A stretch of DNA of 64,000 nucleotides from Lepidurus packardi (GCA_023053545.1 JAKZAN010000058.1:62001-126000); one strand, 5' to 3'. Positions 1-12,500 are shown, counted from the first letter of the stretch. Made by a program: numbers and translations. Notes: generated by a model from the letters alone, not told the origin.

Positions 1-220
1 TCCTTACGGACTGAATAAATTTCATACGGACTGAATTAATTCCTTACGGACTGAATTAATTCCTTACTGACTGAATTAATTCCTTACGGACTGAATTAAT
101 TCCTTACGGACTGAATTAATTTCGTACGGATTTTATTTATTACTTACGGACTGAATTAATTCTTTACGGATTTAATTAATTCCTTACGGACTGAATTAAT
201 TCCTTACGGACTGAATTAAT

Positions 221-520
221 TCCTTACGGACTGAATTAATTCCTTACGGACTTAATTAATTCCTTACGTACTTAATTAATTCTTCACGGTCTGAATTAAT
301 TCCGTACGGATTTTATTAATTACTTACGGACTGAATTAATTCTTTACGGACTGAATTAATACCTTACGGACTGAATTAAATCCTTACGGACAGAAATAAT
401 TCCTTACGGACTGAATTAACTCCTTACTTAATTAATTAATTCCTTACGGACTGAATTAATTCCTTACGGACTGAATAAATTCCTTACGTACTGAATTATT
501 TCCTTACGGACTGAATTAAT
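221..520 (+). repeat. block duplicated at +3297 bp
   Basis: The run of variants TACGTACTT, CTTCACGGTCTG, CCGTACGGATTTTATT, TCTTTACGG, CAGAAATAATT, GAATTAACTCC and CCTTACTTAATTAATT recurs in order at 3,518-3,817. The last marker lies at 421 and 3,718, and the following punctuation monomers are at 520 and 3,817, all 3297 bp apart. Confidence 0.85.
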
Positions 521-558
521 TCTTTAGGATTGATTGAATTCCTTTCTTACTGAATTAA
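520..558 (+). repeat. 19-bp punctuation monomer plus CpG-less partner (first of about 150)
   Basis: TTCTTTAGGATTGATTGAA (19 bp) has lost the C of the CpG and is followed by TTCCTTTCTTACTGAATTAA, which also has no CpG. Their junction creates GAATTC, an EcoRI site, and removes the usual GAATTAATTC palindrome. It is typically preceded by a monomer ending GAATTAT and one normal monomer. Further starts include 1151, 1290, 1881, 2320, 9608, 16689, 28853, 39123, 45499, 53558 and 63819. The loss of one base shifts the 20-bp register, so spacings between marks are 20n-1. Copies at about 5,160 and 7,530 (GATTTAATTCC) and 34,578 (GAATTGC) have lost the EcoRI site. Confidence 0.9.
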
Positions 559-780
559 TTCCTTACGGACTGAATTAATTCCTTACGGACTGAATTAATT
601 CCTTACGGAATGAATTAATTCCTTACGGACTGAATTAATTTCATACGGACTGAATTAATTTCTTACGGACTGAATTAATTCCTTACTGACTGAATTAATT
701 TCTTACGGACTGAATTAATTCCTTACGGACTGAATTAATTCCTTACGGACTGAATTAATTCCTTACGGACTGAATTAATA

Positions 781-1200
781 CCTTACGGACTTAATTAATT
801 CCGAAAGGAATGAATTAATTAATTACGGACTGAAATAATTCCTTACGGACTGAATTAATTACTTACGGACTGAATTAATTCCTTAATTAATTCCTTACGG
901 ACTGAATTAATTTCATACGGACTGAATTAATTCCTTACGGACTGAATTAATTCCTTACTGACTGAATTAATTCCTTACGGACTGAATTAATTCCTTACCG
1001 ACTGAATTAATTTCGTACGGATTTTATTTATTACTTACGGACTGAATTAATTCCTTACGGAATTAATTAATTACTTACGGACTGAATTAATTCCTTACGG
1101 ACTGAATTAATTCCTTACGGACTGAATTATTTCCTTACGGACTGAATTAATTCTTTAGGATTGACTGAATTCCTTTCTTACCGAATTAATTCCTTACGGA
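781..1200 (+). repeat. 730-bp duplication, copy 1
   Basis: The copy at 1,511-1,930 shares CCGAAAGG (a broken inverted-core monomer at 801 and 1,531), the 12-bp monomer, CTTACCGAC and the GATTGACT punctuation monomer at 1,151 and 1,881. I count about seven substitutions, so the pair is roughly 98% identical. Upstream punctuation marks at 520 and 1,290 are 770 bp apart, so one copy differs by two monomers. Confidence 0.85.
879..890 (+). repeat. 12-bp shortened monomer with PacI site (first of dozens)
   Basis: TTCCTTAATTAA equals the consensus with an 8-bp internal deletion (CGGACTGA). It creates TTAATTAA and removes the CpG. It nearly always precedes a normal monomer and then TTTCATACGG, so it marks one module rather than occurring at random. 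Other copies are near 1,609, 4,249, 13,036, 16,970, 23,338, 31,009, 37,028, 46,808 and 58,250. Tandem doublets of it occur near 41,967, 48,347, 51,530 and 52,607. Confidence 0.88.
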
Positions 1201-1960
1201 CTGAATTAATTCCTTACGGACTGAATTAATTCCTTACGGACTGAATTAATTCCTTACGGACTGAATTATTTCCTTACGGACTGAATTAATTCTTTAGGAT
1301 GGATTGAATTCCTTTCTTACTGAATTAATTCCTTACGGACTGAATTAATTCCTTACGGACTGAATTAATTCCTTACGGACTGAATTAATTCCTTACGGAC
1401 TGAATTAATTTCATACGGACTGAATTAATTCCTTACGGACTGAATTAATTCCTTACTGACTGAATTAATTCCTTACGGACTGAATTAATTCCTTACGGAC
1501 TGAATTAATTCCTTACGGACTTAATTAATTCCGAAAGGAATGAATGAATTAATTACAGACTGAAATAATTCCTTAGGGACTGAATTAATTACTTACGGAC
1601 TGAATTAATTCCTTAATTAATTCCTTACGGACTGAATTAATTTCATACGGACTGAATTAATTCCTTACGGACTGAATTAATTCCTTACTGACTGAATTAA
1701 TTCCTTACGGACTGAATTAATTCCTTACCGACTGAATTAATTTCGTACGGATTTTATTTATTACTTACGGACTGAATTAATTCCTTACGGATTTAATTAA
1801 TTCCTTACGGACTGAATTAATTTCTTACGGACTGAATTAATTCCTTACGGACTGAATTATTTCCTTACGGACTGAATTAATTCTTTAGGATTGACTGAAT
1901 TCCTTTCTTACCGAATTAATTCCTTACGGACTGAATTAATTCCTTACGGACTGAATTAAT

Positions 1961-2440
1961 ACCTTACGGACTGAATTAAATCCTTACGGACTGAATTAAT
2001 TCCTTACGGACTGAATTAATTCCTTACGGACTGAAATAATTCCTTACTGACTGAATTAATTCCTTACGGACTGAATTAATTCCTTACGGACTGAATTAAT
2101 TCCTTACGGACTTAATTAAATCCTTACGGACTTAATTAATTCCTTACGTACTCAATTAATTCCTTACGGTCTGAATTAATTCCGTACGAATTTTATTAAC
2201 TACTTACGGACTGAATTAATTCCTTACGGACTTAATTAATTCCTTACGGACTGAATTAATTCCTTACGGACTGAATTAATTCCTGACGGACTTAATTATT
2301 TCCTTACGGACTGAATTAATTCTTTAGGATTGATTGAATTCCTTTCTTACCGAATTAATTCCTTACGGACTGAATTAATTCCTTACGGACTTAATTAATT
2401 CCGTAAGGAATGAATTAATTAATTACGGACTGAAATAATT
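1961..2440 (+). repeat. 958-bp duplication, copy 1
   Basis: The partner is about 2,919-3,398. Matching markers at the same offset are TACCTTACGG (1,961 and 2,919), CCGTACG (2,182 and 3,140), the punctuation monomer (2,320 and 3,278) and CCGTAAGG (2,401 and 3,359). After 2,440 the offset falls to 938, so one monomer was lost or gained. Confidence 0.83.
2373..2416. repeat. 44-bp near-perfect palindrome (inverted-core dyad)
   Basis: A monomer in which TTCCTTACGGAC has become TTCCGTAAGGAA sits directly after a monomer ending GGACTTAATTAA. The 12-nt arms ATTCCTTACGGA and TCCGTAAGGAAT are exact reverse complements. With the central TTAATTAA and the flanks, 20 of 22 base pairs match in a 44-bp dyad. 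It is one of several dozen copies spread over the window, mostly followed by TTAATTACGG and GAAATAATTCC. Cruciform formation is possible in principle; it is not shown. Confidence 0.9.
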
Positions 2441-3837
2441 CCTTACGGACTGAATTAATTCCTTACGGACTTCATTAATTCCTTTCGGACTTAATTAATT
2501 CATTACGGACTTAATTAACTCCTTACGGATATAATTAATTCACTACGGACTGAATTAATACCTTACGGACTGAATTAAATCCTTACGGACAGAATTAATT
2601 CCTTACGGACTGAATTAATTCCTTACGGACTTAATTATTTCCATACGGACTGAATTAATTCTTTAGGATTGATTGAATTCCTTTCTTACTGAATTAATTC
2701 CTTACGGACTGAATTAATTCCTTACTTACTGAATTAATTCATTACGGACATAATTAATCCATTACGGACTGAATTAATTCCTTACGGACTGAATTAATTC
2801 CTTACGGACTGAATTAATTCCTTACGGACTGAATTAATTCCTTACGGACTGAATTTTTTCCTTACGGACTTAATTAATTCCTTACGGACTTAATTAATTC
2901 CTTACGGACTGAGTTAATACCTTACGGACTGAATTAAATCCTTACGGACTGAATTAATTCCTTACGGACTGAATTAATTTCTTACGGACTGAAATAATTC
3001 CTTACTGACTGAATTAATTCCTTACGGACGGAATTAATTCCTTACGGACTGAATTAATTCCTTACGGACTTAATTAATTCCTTACGGACTTAATTAATTC
3101 CTTACGTACTTAGTTAATTCCTTACGGTCTGAATAAATTCCGTACGGATTTTATTAACTACTTACGGACTGAATTAATTCCTTACGGACTTAATTGATTC
3201 CTTACGGACTGAATTAATTCCTTACGGACTGAATTAATTCCTTACGGACTGAATTATTTCCTTACGGACTGAATTAATTCTTTAGGATTGATTGAATTCC
3301 TTTCTTACCGAATTAATTCCTTACGGACTGAATTAATTCCTTACGGACTTAATCAATTCCGTAAGGAATGAATAAATTAATTACGGACTGAAATAATTCC
3401 TTACTTACTTCATTAATTCCTTTCGGACTTAATTAATTCATTACGGACTTAATTAATTCCTCACGGACTTAATTAATTCACTACGGACTGAATTAATACC
3501 TTACGGACTGAATTAAATCCTTACGGACTGAATTAATTCCTTACGGACTTAATTAATTCCTTACGTACTTAATTAATTCTTCACGGTCTGAATTAATTCC
3601 GTACGGATTTTATTAATTACTTACGGACTGAATTAATTCTTTACGGACTGAATTAATACCTTACGGACTGAATTAAATCCTTACGGACAGAAATAATTCC
3701 TTACGGACTGAATTAACTCCTTACTTAATTAATTAATTCCTTACGGACTGAATTAATTCCTTACGGACTGAATTAATTCCTTACGGACTGAATTATTTCC
3801 TTACGGACTGAATTAATTCTTTAGGATTGATTGAATT

Positions 3838-6208
3838 CCTTTCTTACTGAATTAATTCCTTACGGACTGAAGTAATTCCTTACGGACTTAATTAACTCCG
3901 TAAGGAATGAATTAATTAATTACGGACTGAAATAATTCCTTACGGACTGAATTAATTACTTACGGACTGACTTAATTCCTTAATTAATTCCTTACGGACT
4001 GAATTAATTTCATACGGACTGAATTAATTCCTTACGGACTGAATTAATTCCTTACTGACGGAATTAATTCCTTACGGACTGAATTAATTCCTTACGGACT
4101 GAATTAATTCCTTACGGACTGAATTAATTCCTTACGGACTGAATTAATTCCTTACGGACTTAATTAATTCCGTAAGGAATGAATTAATTATTTACGGAAT
4201 GAAATAATTCCTTACGGACTGAATTAATTACTTACGGACTGAATTAATTCCTTAATTAATTCCTTACGGACTGAATTAATTTCATACGGACTGAATTAAT
4301 TCCTTACGGACTGAATTAATTCCTTACTGACTGAATTAATTCCTTACGGACTGAATTAATTCCTTACGGACTGAATTAATTTCGTACGGATTTTATTTAG
4401 TACTTACGGACTGAATTATTTCCTTACGGATTTAATTAATTCCTTACGGACTGAATTAATTCCTTACGGACTGAATTAATTCTTTAGGATTGACTGAATT
4501 CCTTTCTTACCGAATTAATTCCTTACGGACTGAATTAATTCCTTACTGACTGAATTAATTCCTTACGGACTGAATTAATTAATTACGGACTGAATTAATT
4601 TCGTACGGATTTTATTTATTACTTACGGACTGAATTAATTCCTTACTGATTTAATTAATTCCTTACGGACTGAATTAATTCCTTACGGACGGAATTAATT
4701 CTTTAGGATTGACTGAATTCCTTTCTTACCGAATTAATTCCTTACGGACTGAATTAATTCCTTACGGACTGAATTAATTCCTTACGGACTGAATTAATTC
4801 CTTACGGACTGAATTAATACCTTACGGACTGAATTAAATCCTTACGGACTGAATTAATTCCTTACGGACTGAATTAATTCCTTACGGACTGAAATAATTC
4901 CTTACTGACTGAATTAATTCCTTACGGACTGAATTAATTCGTTACGGACTGAATTAATTCCTTACGGACTTAATTAATTCCTTACGGAGTTAATTAATTC
5001 CTTACGGTCTGAATTAATTCCGTACGGATTTTATTAACTACTTACGGACTGAATTAATTCCTTACGGACTTAAAAAATTCCTTACGGACTGAATTAATTC
5101 CTTACGGACTGAATTAATTCCTTACGGACTGAATTATTTCCTTACGGACTGAATTAATTCTTTAGGATTGATTTAATTCCTTTCTTACCGAATTAATTCC
5201 TTACGGACTGAACTAATTCCTTACGGACTTAATTAATTCCGTAAGGAATGAATTAATTAATTACGGACTGAAATAATTCCTTACGGACTGAATTAATTCC
5301 TTACGGACTTCATTAATTCCTTTCGGACTTAATTAATTCATTACGGACTTAATTAATTCTTTACGGACTTAATTAATTCTCTACGGACTGAATTAATACC
5401 TTACGGACTGAATTAAATCCTTACGGACAGAATTAATTCCTTACGGACTGAATTAATTCCTTACGGACTTAATTATTTCCTTACGGACTGAATTAATTCT
5501 TTAGGATTGATTGAATTCCTTTCTTACTGAATTAATTCCTTACGGACTGAATTAATTCCTTACGGACTGAATTAATTCCTTACTGACGGATTTAATTCCT
5601 TACGGACTGAATTAATTCCTTACGGACTGAGTTAATTCCTTACGGACTGAATTAATTCCTTACGGACTGAATTAATTCCTTACGGACTTAATTAATTCCG
5701 TAAGGAATGAATTAATTAATTACGGACTGAAATAATTCCTTACGGACTGAATTAATTACTTACGGACTGAATTAATTCCTTAATTAATTCCTTACGGACT
5801 GAATTAATTTCATACGGACTGAATTAATTCCTTACGGACTGAATTAATTCCTTACTGACTGAATTAATTCCTTACGGACTGAATTAATTCCTTACGGACT
5901 GAATTAATTTCGTACGGATTTTATTTATTACTTACGGACTGAATTAATTCCTTACGGATTTAATTAATTCCTTACGGACTGAATTAATTCCTTACGGACT
6001 GAATTAATTCCTTAGGATTGACTGAATTCCTTTCTTACCGAATTAATTCCTTACGGACTGAATTAATTCCTTACGGACTGAATTAATTCCTTACGGACTG
6101 AATTAATTCTTTACGGACTGAATTAATACCTTACGGACTGAATTAAATCCTTACGGACTGAATTAATTCCTTACGGACTGAATTAATGCCTTACGGACTG
6201 AAATAATT
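3838..6208 (+). repeat. 2371-bp tandem duplication, copy 1
   Basis: Copy 2 is 6,209-8,579. Six punctuation marks and the private GACTTAATTCCTTAATTAA marker (3,971 and 6,342) keep the 2371-bp offset. I noticed five substitutions: near 3,871, 4,989, two in an A6 run at 5,072-5,077, and 5,591. That is about 99.8% identity. The junction reads GAAATAATTCCTTTCTTAC near 6,209, where copy 1 jumps back to the CCTTTCTTAC at 3,838 inside a shared ATTCCTT; copy 2 continues into CCTTACTGAC. Confidence 0.9.
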
Positions 6209-8579
6209 CCTTTCTTACTGAATTAATTCCTTACGGACTGAATTAATTCCTTACGGACTTAATTAACTCCGTAAGGAATGAATTAATTAATTACGGACTG
6301 AAATAATTCCTTACGGACTGAATTAATTACTTACGGACTGACTTAATTCCTTAATTAATTCCTTACGGACTGAATTAATTTCATACGGACTGAATTAATT
6401 CCTTACGGACTGAATTAATTCCTTACTGACGGAATTAATTCCTTACGGACTGAATTAATTCCTTACGGACTGAATTAATTCCTTACGGACTGAATTAATT
6501 CCTTACGGACTGAATTAATTCCTTACGGACTTAATTAATTCCGTAAGGAATGAATTAATTATTTACGGAATGAAATAATTCCTTACGGACTGAATTAATT
6601 ACTTACGGACTGAATTAATTCCTTAATTAATTCCTTACGGACTGAATTAATTTCATACGGACTGAATTAATTCCTTACGGACTGAATTAATTCCTTACTG
6701 ACTGAATTAATTCCTTACGGACTGAATTAATTCCTTACGGACTGAATTAATTTCGTACGGATTTTATTTAGTACTTACGGACTGAATTATTTCCTTACGG
6801 ATTTAATTAATTCCTTACGGACTGAATTAATTCCTTACGGACTGAATTAATTCTTTAGGATTGACTGAATTCCTTTCTTACCGAATTAATTCCTTACGGA
6901 CTGAATTAATTCCTTACTGACTGAATTAATTCCTTACGGACTGAATTAATTAATTACGGACTGAATTAATTTCGTACGGATTTTATTTATTACTTACGGA
7001 CTGAATTAATTCCTTACTGATTTAATTAATTCCTTACGGACTGAATTAATTCCTTACGGACGGAATTAATTCTTTAGGATTGACTGAATTCCTTTCTTAC
7101 CGAATTAATTCCTTACGGACTGAATTAATTCCTTACGGACTGAATTAATTCCTTACGGACTGAATTAATTCCTTACGGACTGAATTAATACCTTACGGAC
7201 TGAATTAAATCCTTACGGACTGAATTAATTCCTTACGGACTGAATTAATTCCTTACGGACTGAAATAATTCCTTACTGACTGAATTAATTCCTTACGGAC
7301 TGAATTAATTCGTTACGGACTGAATTAATTCCTTACGGACTTAATTAATTCCTTACGGACTTAATTAATTCCTTACGGTCTGAATTAATTCCGTACGGAT
7401 TTTATTAACTACTTACGGACTGAATTAATTCCTTACGGACTTAATTAATTCCTTACGGACTGAATTAATTCCTTACGGACTGAATTAATTCCTTACGGAC
7501 TGAATTATTTCCTTACGGACTGAATTAATTCTTTAGGATTGATTTAATTCCTTTCTTACCGAATTAATTCCTTACGGACTGAACTAATTCCTTACGGACT
7601 TAATTAATTCCGTAAGGAATGAATTAATTAATTACGGACTGAAATAATTCCTTACGGACTGAATTAATTCCTTACGGACTTCATTAATTCCTTTCGGACT
7701 TAATTAATTCATTACGGACTTAATTAATTCTTTACGGACTTAATTAATTCTCTACGGACTGAATTAATACCTTACGGACTGAATTAAATCCTTACGGACA
7801 GAATTAATTCCTTACGGACTGAATTAATTCCTTACGGACTTAATTATTTCCTTACGGACTGAATTAATTCTTTAGGATTGATTGAATTCCTTTCTTACTG
7901 AATTAATTCCTTACGGACTGAATTAATTCCTTACGGACTGAATTAATTCCTTACTGACGGAATTAATTCCTTACGGACTGAATTAATTCCTTACGGACTG
8001 AGTTAATTCCTTACGGACTGAATTAATTCCTTACGGACTGAATTAATTCCTTACGGACTTAATTAATTCCGTAAGGAATGAATTAATTAATTACGGACTG
8101 AAATAATTCCTTACGGACTGAATTAATTACTTACGGACTGAATTAATTCCTTAATTAATTCCTTACGGACTGAATTAATTTCATACGGACTGAATTAATT
8201 CCTTACGGACTGAATTAATTCCTTACTGACTGAATTAATTCCTTACGGACTGAATTAATTCCTTACGGACTGAATTAATTTCGTACGGATTTTATTTATT
8301 ACTTACGGACTGAATTAATTCCTTACGGATTTAATTAATTCCTTACGGACTGAATTAATTCCTTACGGACTGAATTAATTCCTTAGGATTGACTGAATTC
8401 CTTTCTTACCGAATTAATTCCTTACGGACTGAATTAATTCCTTACGGACTGAATTAATTCCTTACGGACTGAATTAATTCTTTACGGACTGAATTAATAC
8501 CTTACGGACTGAATTAAATCCTTACGGACTGAATTAATTCCTTACGGACTGAATTAATGCCTTACGGACTGAAATAATT
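6209..8579 (+). repeat. 2371-bp tandem duplication, copy 2
   Basis: This is the direct partner of 3,838-6,208. It keeps AATTAATT where copy 1 has the odd AGTAATT (3,871) and TAAAAAATTC (5,071), so those changes are probably new in copy 1. Confidence 0.9.
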
Positions 8580-9499
8580 CCTTACTGACTGAATTAATTC
8601 CTTACGGACTGAATTAATTCTTTACGGACTGAATTAATTCCTTACGGACTTAATTAATTCCTTACGGACTTAATTAATTCCTTACGTACTTAATTAATTC
8701 CTTACCTTCTGAATTAATTCCGTACGGATTTTATTAACTACTTACGGACTGAATTAATTCCTTACGGACTTAATTAATTCCTTACGGACTGAATTAATTC
8801 CTTACGGACTGAATTAATTCCTTACGGACTGAATTATTTCCTTACGGACTGAATTAATTCTTTAGGATTGATTGAATTCCTTTCTTACCGAATTAATTCC
8901 TTACGGACTGAATTAATTCCTTACGGACTTAGTTAATTCCGTAAGGAATGAATTAATTAATTACGGACTGAAATAATTCCTTACGGACTGAATTAATTCC
9001 TTACGGACTTCATTAATTCTTTTCGGACTTAATTAATTCATTACGGACTTAATTAATTCTCTACGGACTTAATTAATTCTCTACGGACTGAATTAATACC
9101 TTACGGACTGAATTAAATCCTTACGGACAGAATTAATTCCTTACGGACTGAATTAATTCCTTACGGACTTAATTATTTCCTTACGGACTGAATTAATTCT
9201 TTAGGATTGATTGAATTCCTTTCTTACTGAATTAATTCCTTACGGACTGAATTAATTCCTCACGGACTGAATTAATTCCTTACGGACTTAATTAATTCCG
9301 TAAGGAATGAATTAATTAATTACGGACTGAAATAATTCCTTACGGACTGAATTAATTACTTACGGACTGAATTAATTCCTTAATTAATTCCTTACGGACT
9401 GAATTAATTTCATACGGACTGAATTAATTCCTTACAGACTGAATTAATTCCTTACTGACTGAATTAATTCCTTAAGGACTGAATTAATTCCTTACGGAC

Positions 9500-10177
9500 T
9501 GAATTAATTTCGTACGGATTTTATTTATTACTTACGGACTGAATTAATTCCTTACGGATTTAATTAATTCCTTACGGACTGAATTAATTCCTTACGGACT
9601 GAATTAATTCTTTAGGATTGACTGAATTCCTTTCTTACCGAATTAATTCCTTACGGACTGAATTAATTCCTTACGGACTGAATTAATTCCTTACGGACTG
9701 AATTAATTCTTTACGGACTGAATTAAATCCTTACGGACTGAATTAATTCCTTACGGACTGAATTAATGCCTTACGGACTGAAATAATTCCTTACTGACTG
9801 AATTAATTCCTTACGGACTGAATTAATTCCTTACGGACTGAATTAATTTCGTACGGATTTTATTTATTACTTACGGACTGAATTAATTCCTTACGGATTT
9901 AATTAATTCCTTACGGACTGAATTAATTCCTTACGGACTGAATTAATTCTTTAGGATTGACTGAATTCCTTTCTTACCGAATTAATTCCTTACGGACTGA
10001 ATTAATTCCTTACGGACTGAATTAATTCCTTACGGACTGAATTAATTCTTTACGGACTGAATTAAATCCTTACGGACTGAATTAATTCCTTACGGACTGA
10101 ATTAATGCCTTACGGACTGAAATAATTCCTTACTGACTGAATTAATTCCTTACGGACTGAATTAATTCCTTACGGAC
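9500..10177 (+). repeat. 339-bp tandem duplication (two copies)
   Basis: Copies are about 9,500-9,838 and 9,839-10,177. TTTCGTACGG (C at 9,511 and 9,850), the punctuation monomer (9,608 and 9,947), ATTAAATCC (9,722 and 10,061) and AATGCCTTACGG repeat at 339 bp, which is 17 monomers less one base. Confidence 0.88.
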
Positions 10178-10225
10178 TGAATTAATTCCTTACGGACTTA
10201 ATTAATTCCTTACGGACTTAATTAA

Positions 10226-10305
10226 TTCCTTACGTACTTAATTAATTCCTTACGGTCTGAATTAATTCCGTACGGATTTTATTAACTACTTACGGACTGA
10301 ATTAA
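10226..10305 (+). repeat. CGTACG palindrome module
   Basis: Four consecutive variant monomers: one with TACGTA (SnaBI site), one with CGGTCTG, one with TTCCGTACGGATTTTATTAA, and CTACTTACGG. TCCGTACGGA is a perfect 10-bp palindrome produced by a single T-to-G change in the normal core. The four travel as a unit in subfamily I and in parts of II (for example near 2,140, 3,100, 8,690, 11,120, 13,570, 19,140, 20,030, 45,320 and 48,500). A relative reading TTTCGTACGGATTTTATTTA occurs near 1,011, 4,381, 5,909, 9,509 and 19,650. Confidence 0.85.
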
Positions 10306-11500
10306 TTCCTTACGGACTGAATTAATTCCTTACGGACTGAATTAATTCTTTAGGATTGATTGAATTCCTTTCTTACTGAATTAATTCCTTACGGACTGAA
10401 TTAATTCCTTACGGACTGAATTAATTCCTTACTGACGGAATTAATTCCTTACGGACTGAATTAATTCCTTACGGACTGAATTAATTCCTTACGGACTGAA
10501 TTAATTCCTTACGGACTGAATTAATTCCTTACGGACTTAATTAATTCCGTAAGGAATGAATTAATTAATTACGGACTGAAATAATTCCTTACGGACTGAA
10601 TTAATTACTTACGGACTGAATTAATTCCTTAATTAATTCCTTACGGACTGAATTAATTTCATACGGACTGAATTAATTCCTTACAGACTGAATTAATTCC
10701 TTACTGACTGAATTAATTCCTTACGGACTGAATTAATTCCTTACGGACTGAATTAATTTCGTACGGATTTTATTTATTACTTACGGACTGAATTAATTCC
10801 TTACGGATTTAATTAATTCCTTACGGACTGAATTAATTCCTTACGGACTGAATTAATTCTTTAGGATTGACTGAATTCCTTTCTTACCGAATTAATTCCT
10901 TACGGACTGAATTAATTCCTTACGGACTGAATTAATACCTTACGGACTGAATTAAATCCTTACGGACTGAATTAATTCCTTACGGACTGAATTAATGCCT
11001 TACGGACTGAAATAATTCCTTACTGACTGAATTAATTCCTTACGGACTGAATTAATTCCTTACGGACTGAATTAATTCCTTACGGACTTAATTAATTCCT
11101 TACGGACTTAATTAATTCCTTACGTACTTAATTAATTCCTTACGGTCTGAATTAATTCCGTACGGATTTTATTAACTACTTACGGACTGAATTAATTCCT
11201 TACGGACTTAATTAATTCCTTACGGACTGAATTAATTCCTTACGGACTGAATTAATTCCTTACGGACTGAATTAATTCCTTACGGACTGAATTATTTCCT
11301 TACGGACTGAATTAATTCTTTAGGATTGATTGAATTCCTTTCTTACCGAATTAATTCCTTACGGACTGAATTAATTCCTTACGGACTTAATTAATTCCGT
11401 AAGGAATGAATTAATTAATTACGGACTGAAATAATTCCTTACGGACTGAATTAATTCCTTACGGACTTCATTAATTCTTTTCGGACTTAATTAATTCATT
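10240..11500 (+). repeat. block duplicated at +2408/2448 bp
   Basis: The partner is about 12,650-13,950. CCGTACGG (10,268 and 12,676) and punctuation marks (10,346 and 12,754; 10,857 and 13,265) keep a 2408-bp offset. From about 10.93 kb the offset is 2448 because two monomers are extra in the later copy (11,316 and 13,764). Confidence 0.82.
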
Positions 11501-12500
11501 ACGGACTTAATTAATTCTTTACGGACTTAATTAATTCTCTACGGACTGAATTAATACCTTACGGACTGAATTAAATCCTTACGTACAGAATTAATTCCTT
11601 ACGGACTGAATTAATTCCTTACGGACTTAATTATTTCCTTACGGACTGAATTAATTCTTTAGGATTGATTGAATTCCTTTCTTACTGAATTAATTCCTTA
11701 CGGACTGAATTAATTCCTTACGGACTGAATTAATTCATTACGGACTGAATTAATTCCTTACGGACTGAATTAATTCCTTACGGACTGAATTATTTCCTTA
11801 CGGACTTAATTAATTCCTTACGGACTTAATTAATTCCTTACGGACTGAATTAATACCTTACGGACTGAATTAAATCCTTACGGACTGAATTAATTCCTTA
11901 CGGACGGAATTAATTCCTTACGGACTGAATTAATTCCTTACGGACTTAATTAATTCCTAACGGACTTAATTAATTCCTTACGTACTTAATTAATTCCTTA
12001 TGGTCTGAATAAATTCCGTACGGATTTTATTAACTACTTACGGACTGAATTAATTCCTTACGGACTGAATTAATTCCTTACGGACTGAATTATTTCCTTA
12101 CGGACTTAATTAATTCCTTACGGACTTAATTAATTCCTTACGGACTGAATTAATACCTTACGGACTGAATTAAATCCTTACGGACTGAATTAATTCCTTA
12201 CGGACGGAATTAATTCCTTACGGACTGAATTAATTCCTTACGGACTTAATTAATTCCTAACGGACTTAATTAATTCCTTACGTACTTAATTAATTCCTTA
12301 TGGTCTGAATAAATTCCGTACGGATTTTATTAACTACTTACGGACTGAATTAATTCCTTACGGATTGAATTAATTCCTTACGGACTTAATTAATTCCGTA
12401 AGGAATGAATTAATTAATTACGGACTGAAATAATTCCTTACGGACTGAATTAATTCCTTACGGACTTCATTAATTCCTTTCGGACTTAATTAATTCATTA
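10857..12500 (+). repeat. block related to 20.64-22.14 kb
   Basis: Punctuation marks at 11,316 and 11,655 match 21,158 and 21,497 at an offset of 9842 bp, with the same module order, including the TATGGTCTGAATAAATTCC variant near 12,001, 12,301 and 21,841. The later copy has only one of the two 300-bp units present at 11,761-12,360, so the 300-bp duplication is younger or was lost there. Confidence 0.75.
11761..12360 (+). repeat. exact 300-bp tandem duplication (two copies)
   Basis: 11,761-12,060 and 12,061-12,360 are identical by eye. They share several private variants: GACGGAATT, CCTAACGGACTT, TTATGGTCTGAATAAATTCC and CCGTACGGATTTTATT. The third start, at 12,361, differs at once (CGGATTG). 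300 bp is 15 monomers. Confidence 0.92.

Noticed and set aside
2373..2416. Intrinsic transcription terminator at the 44-bp dyad
   Set aside because: The stem is AT-rich, no T-tract follows, and there is no gene nearby; the dyad is part of the satellite.
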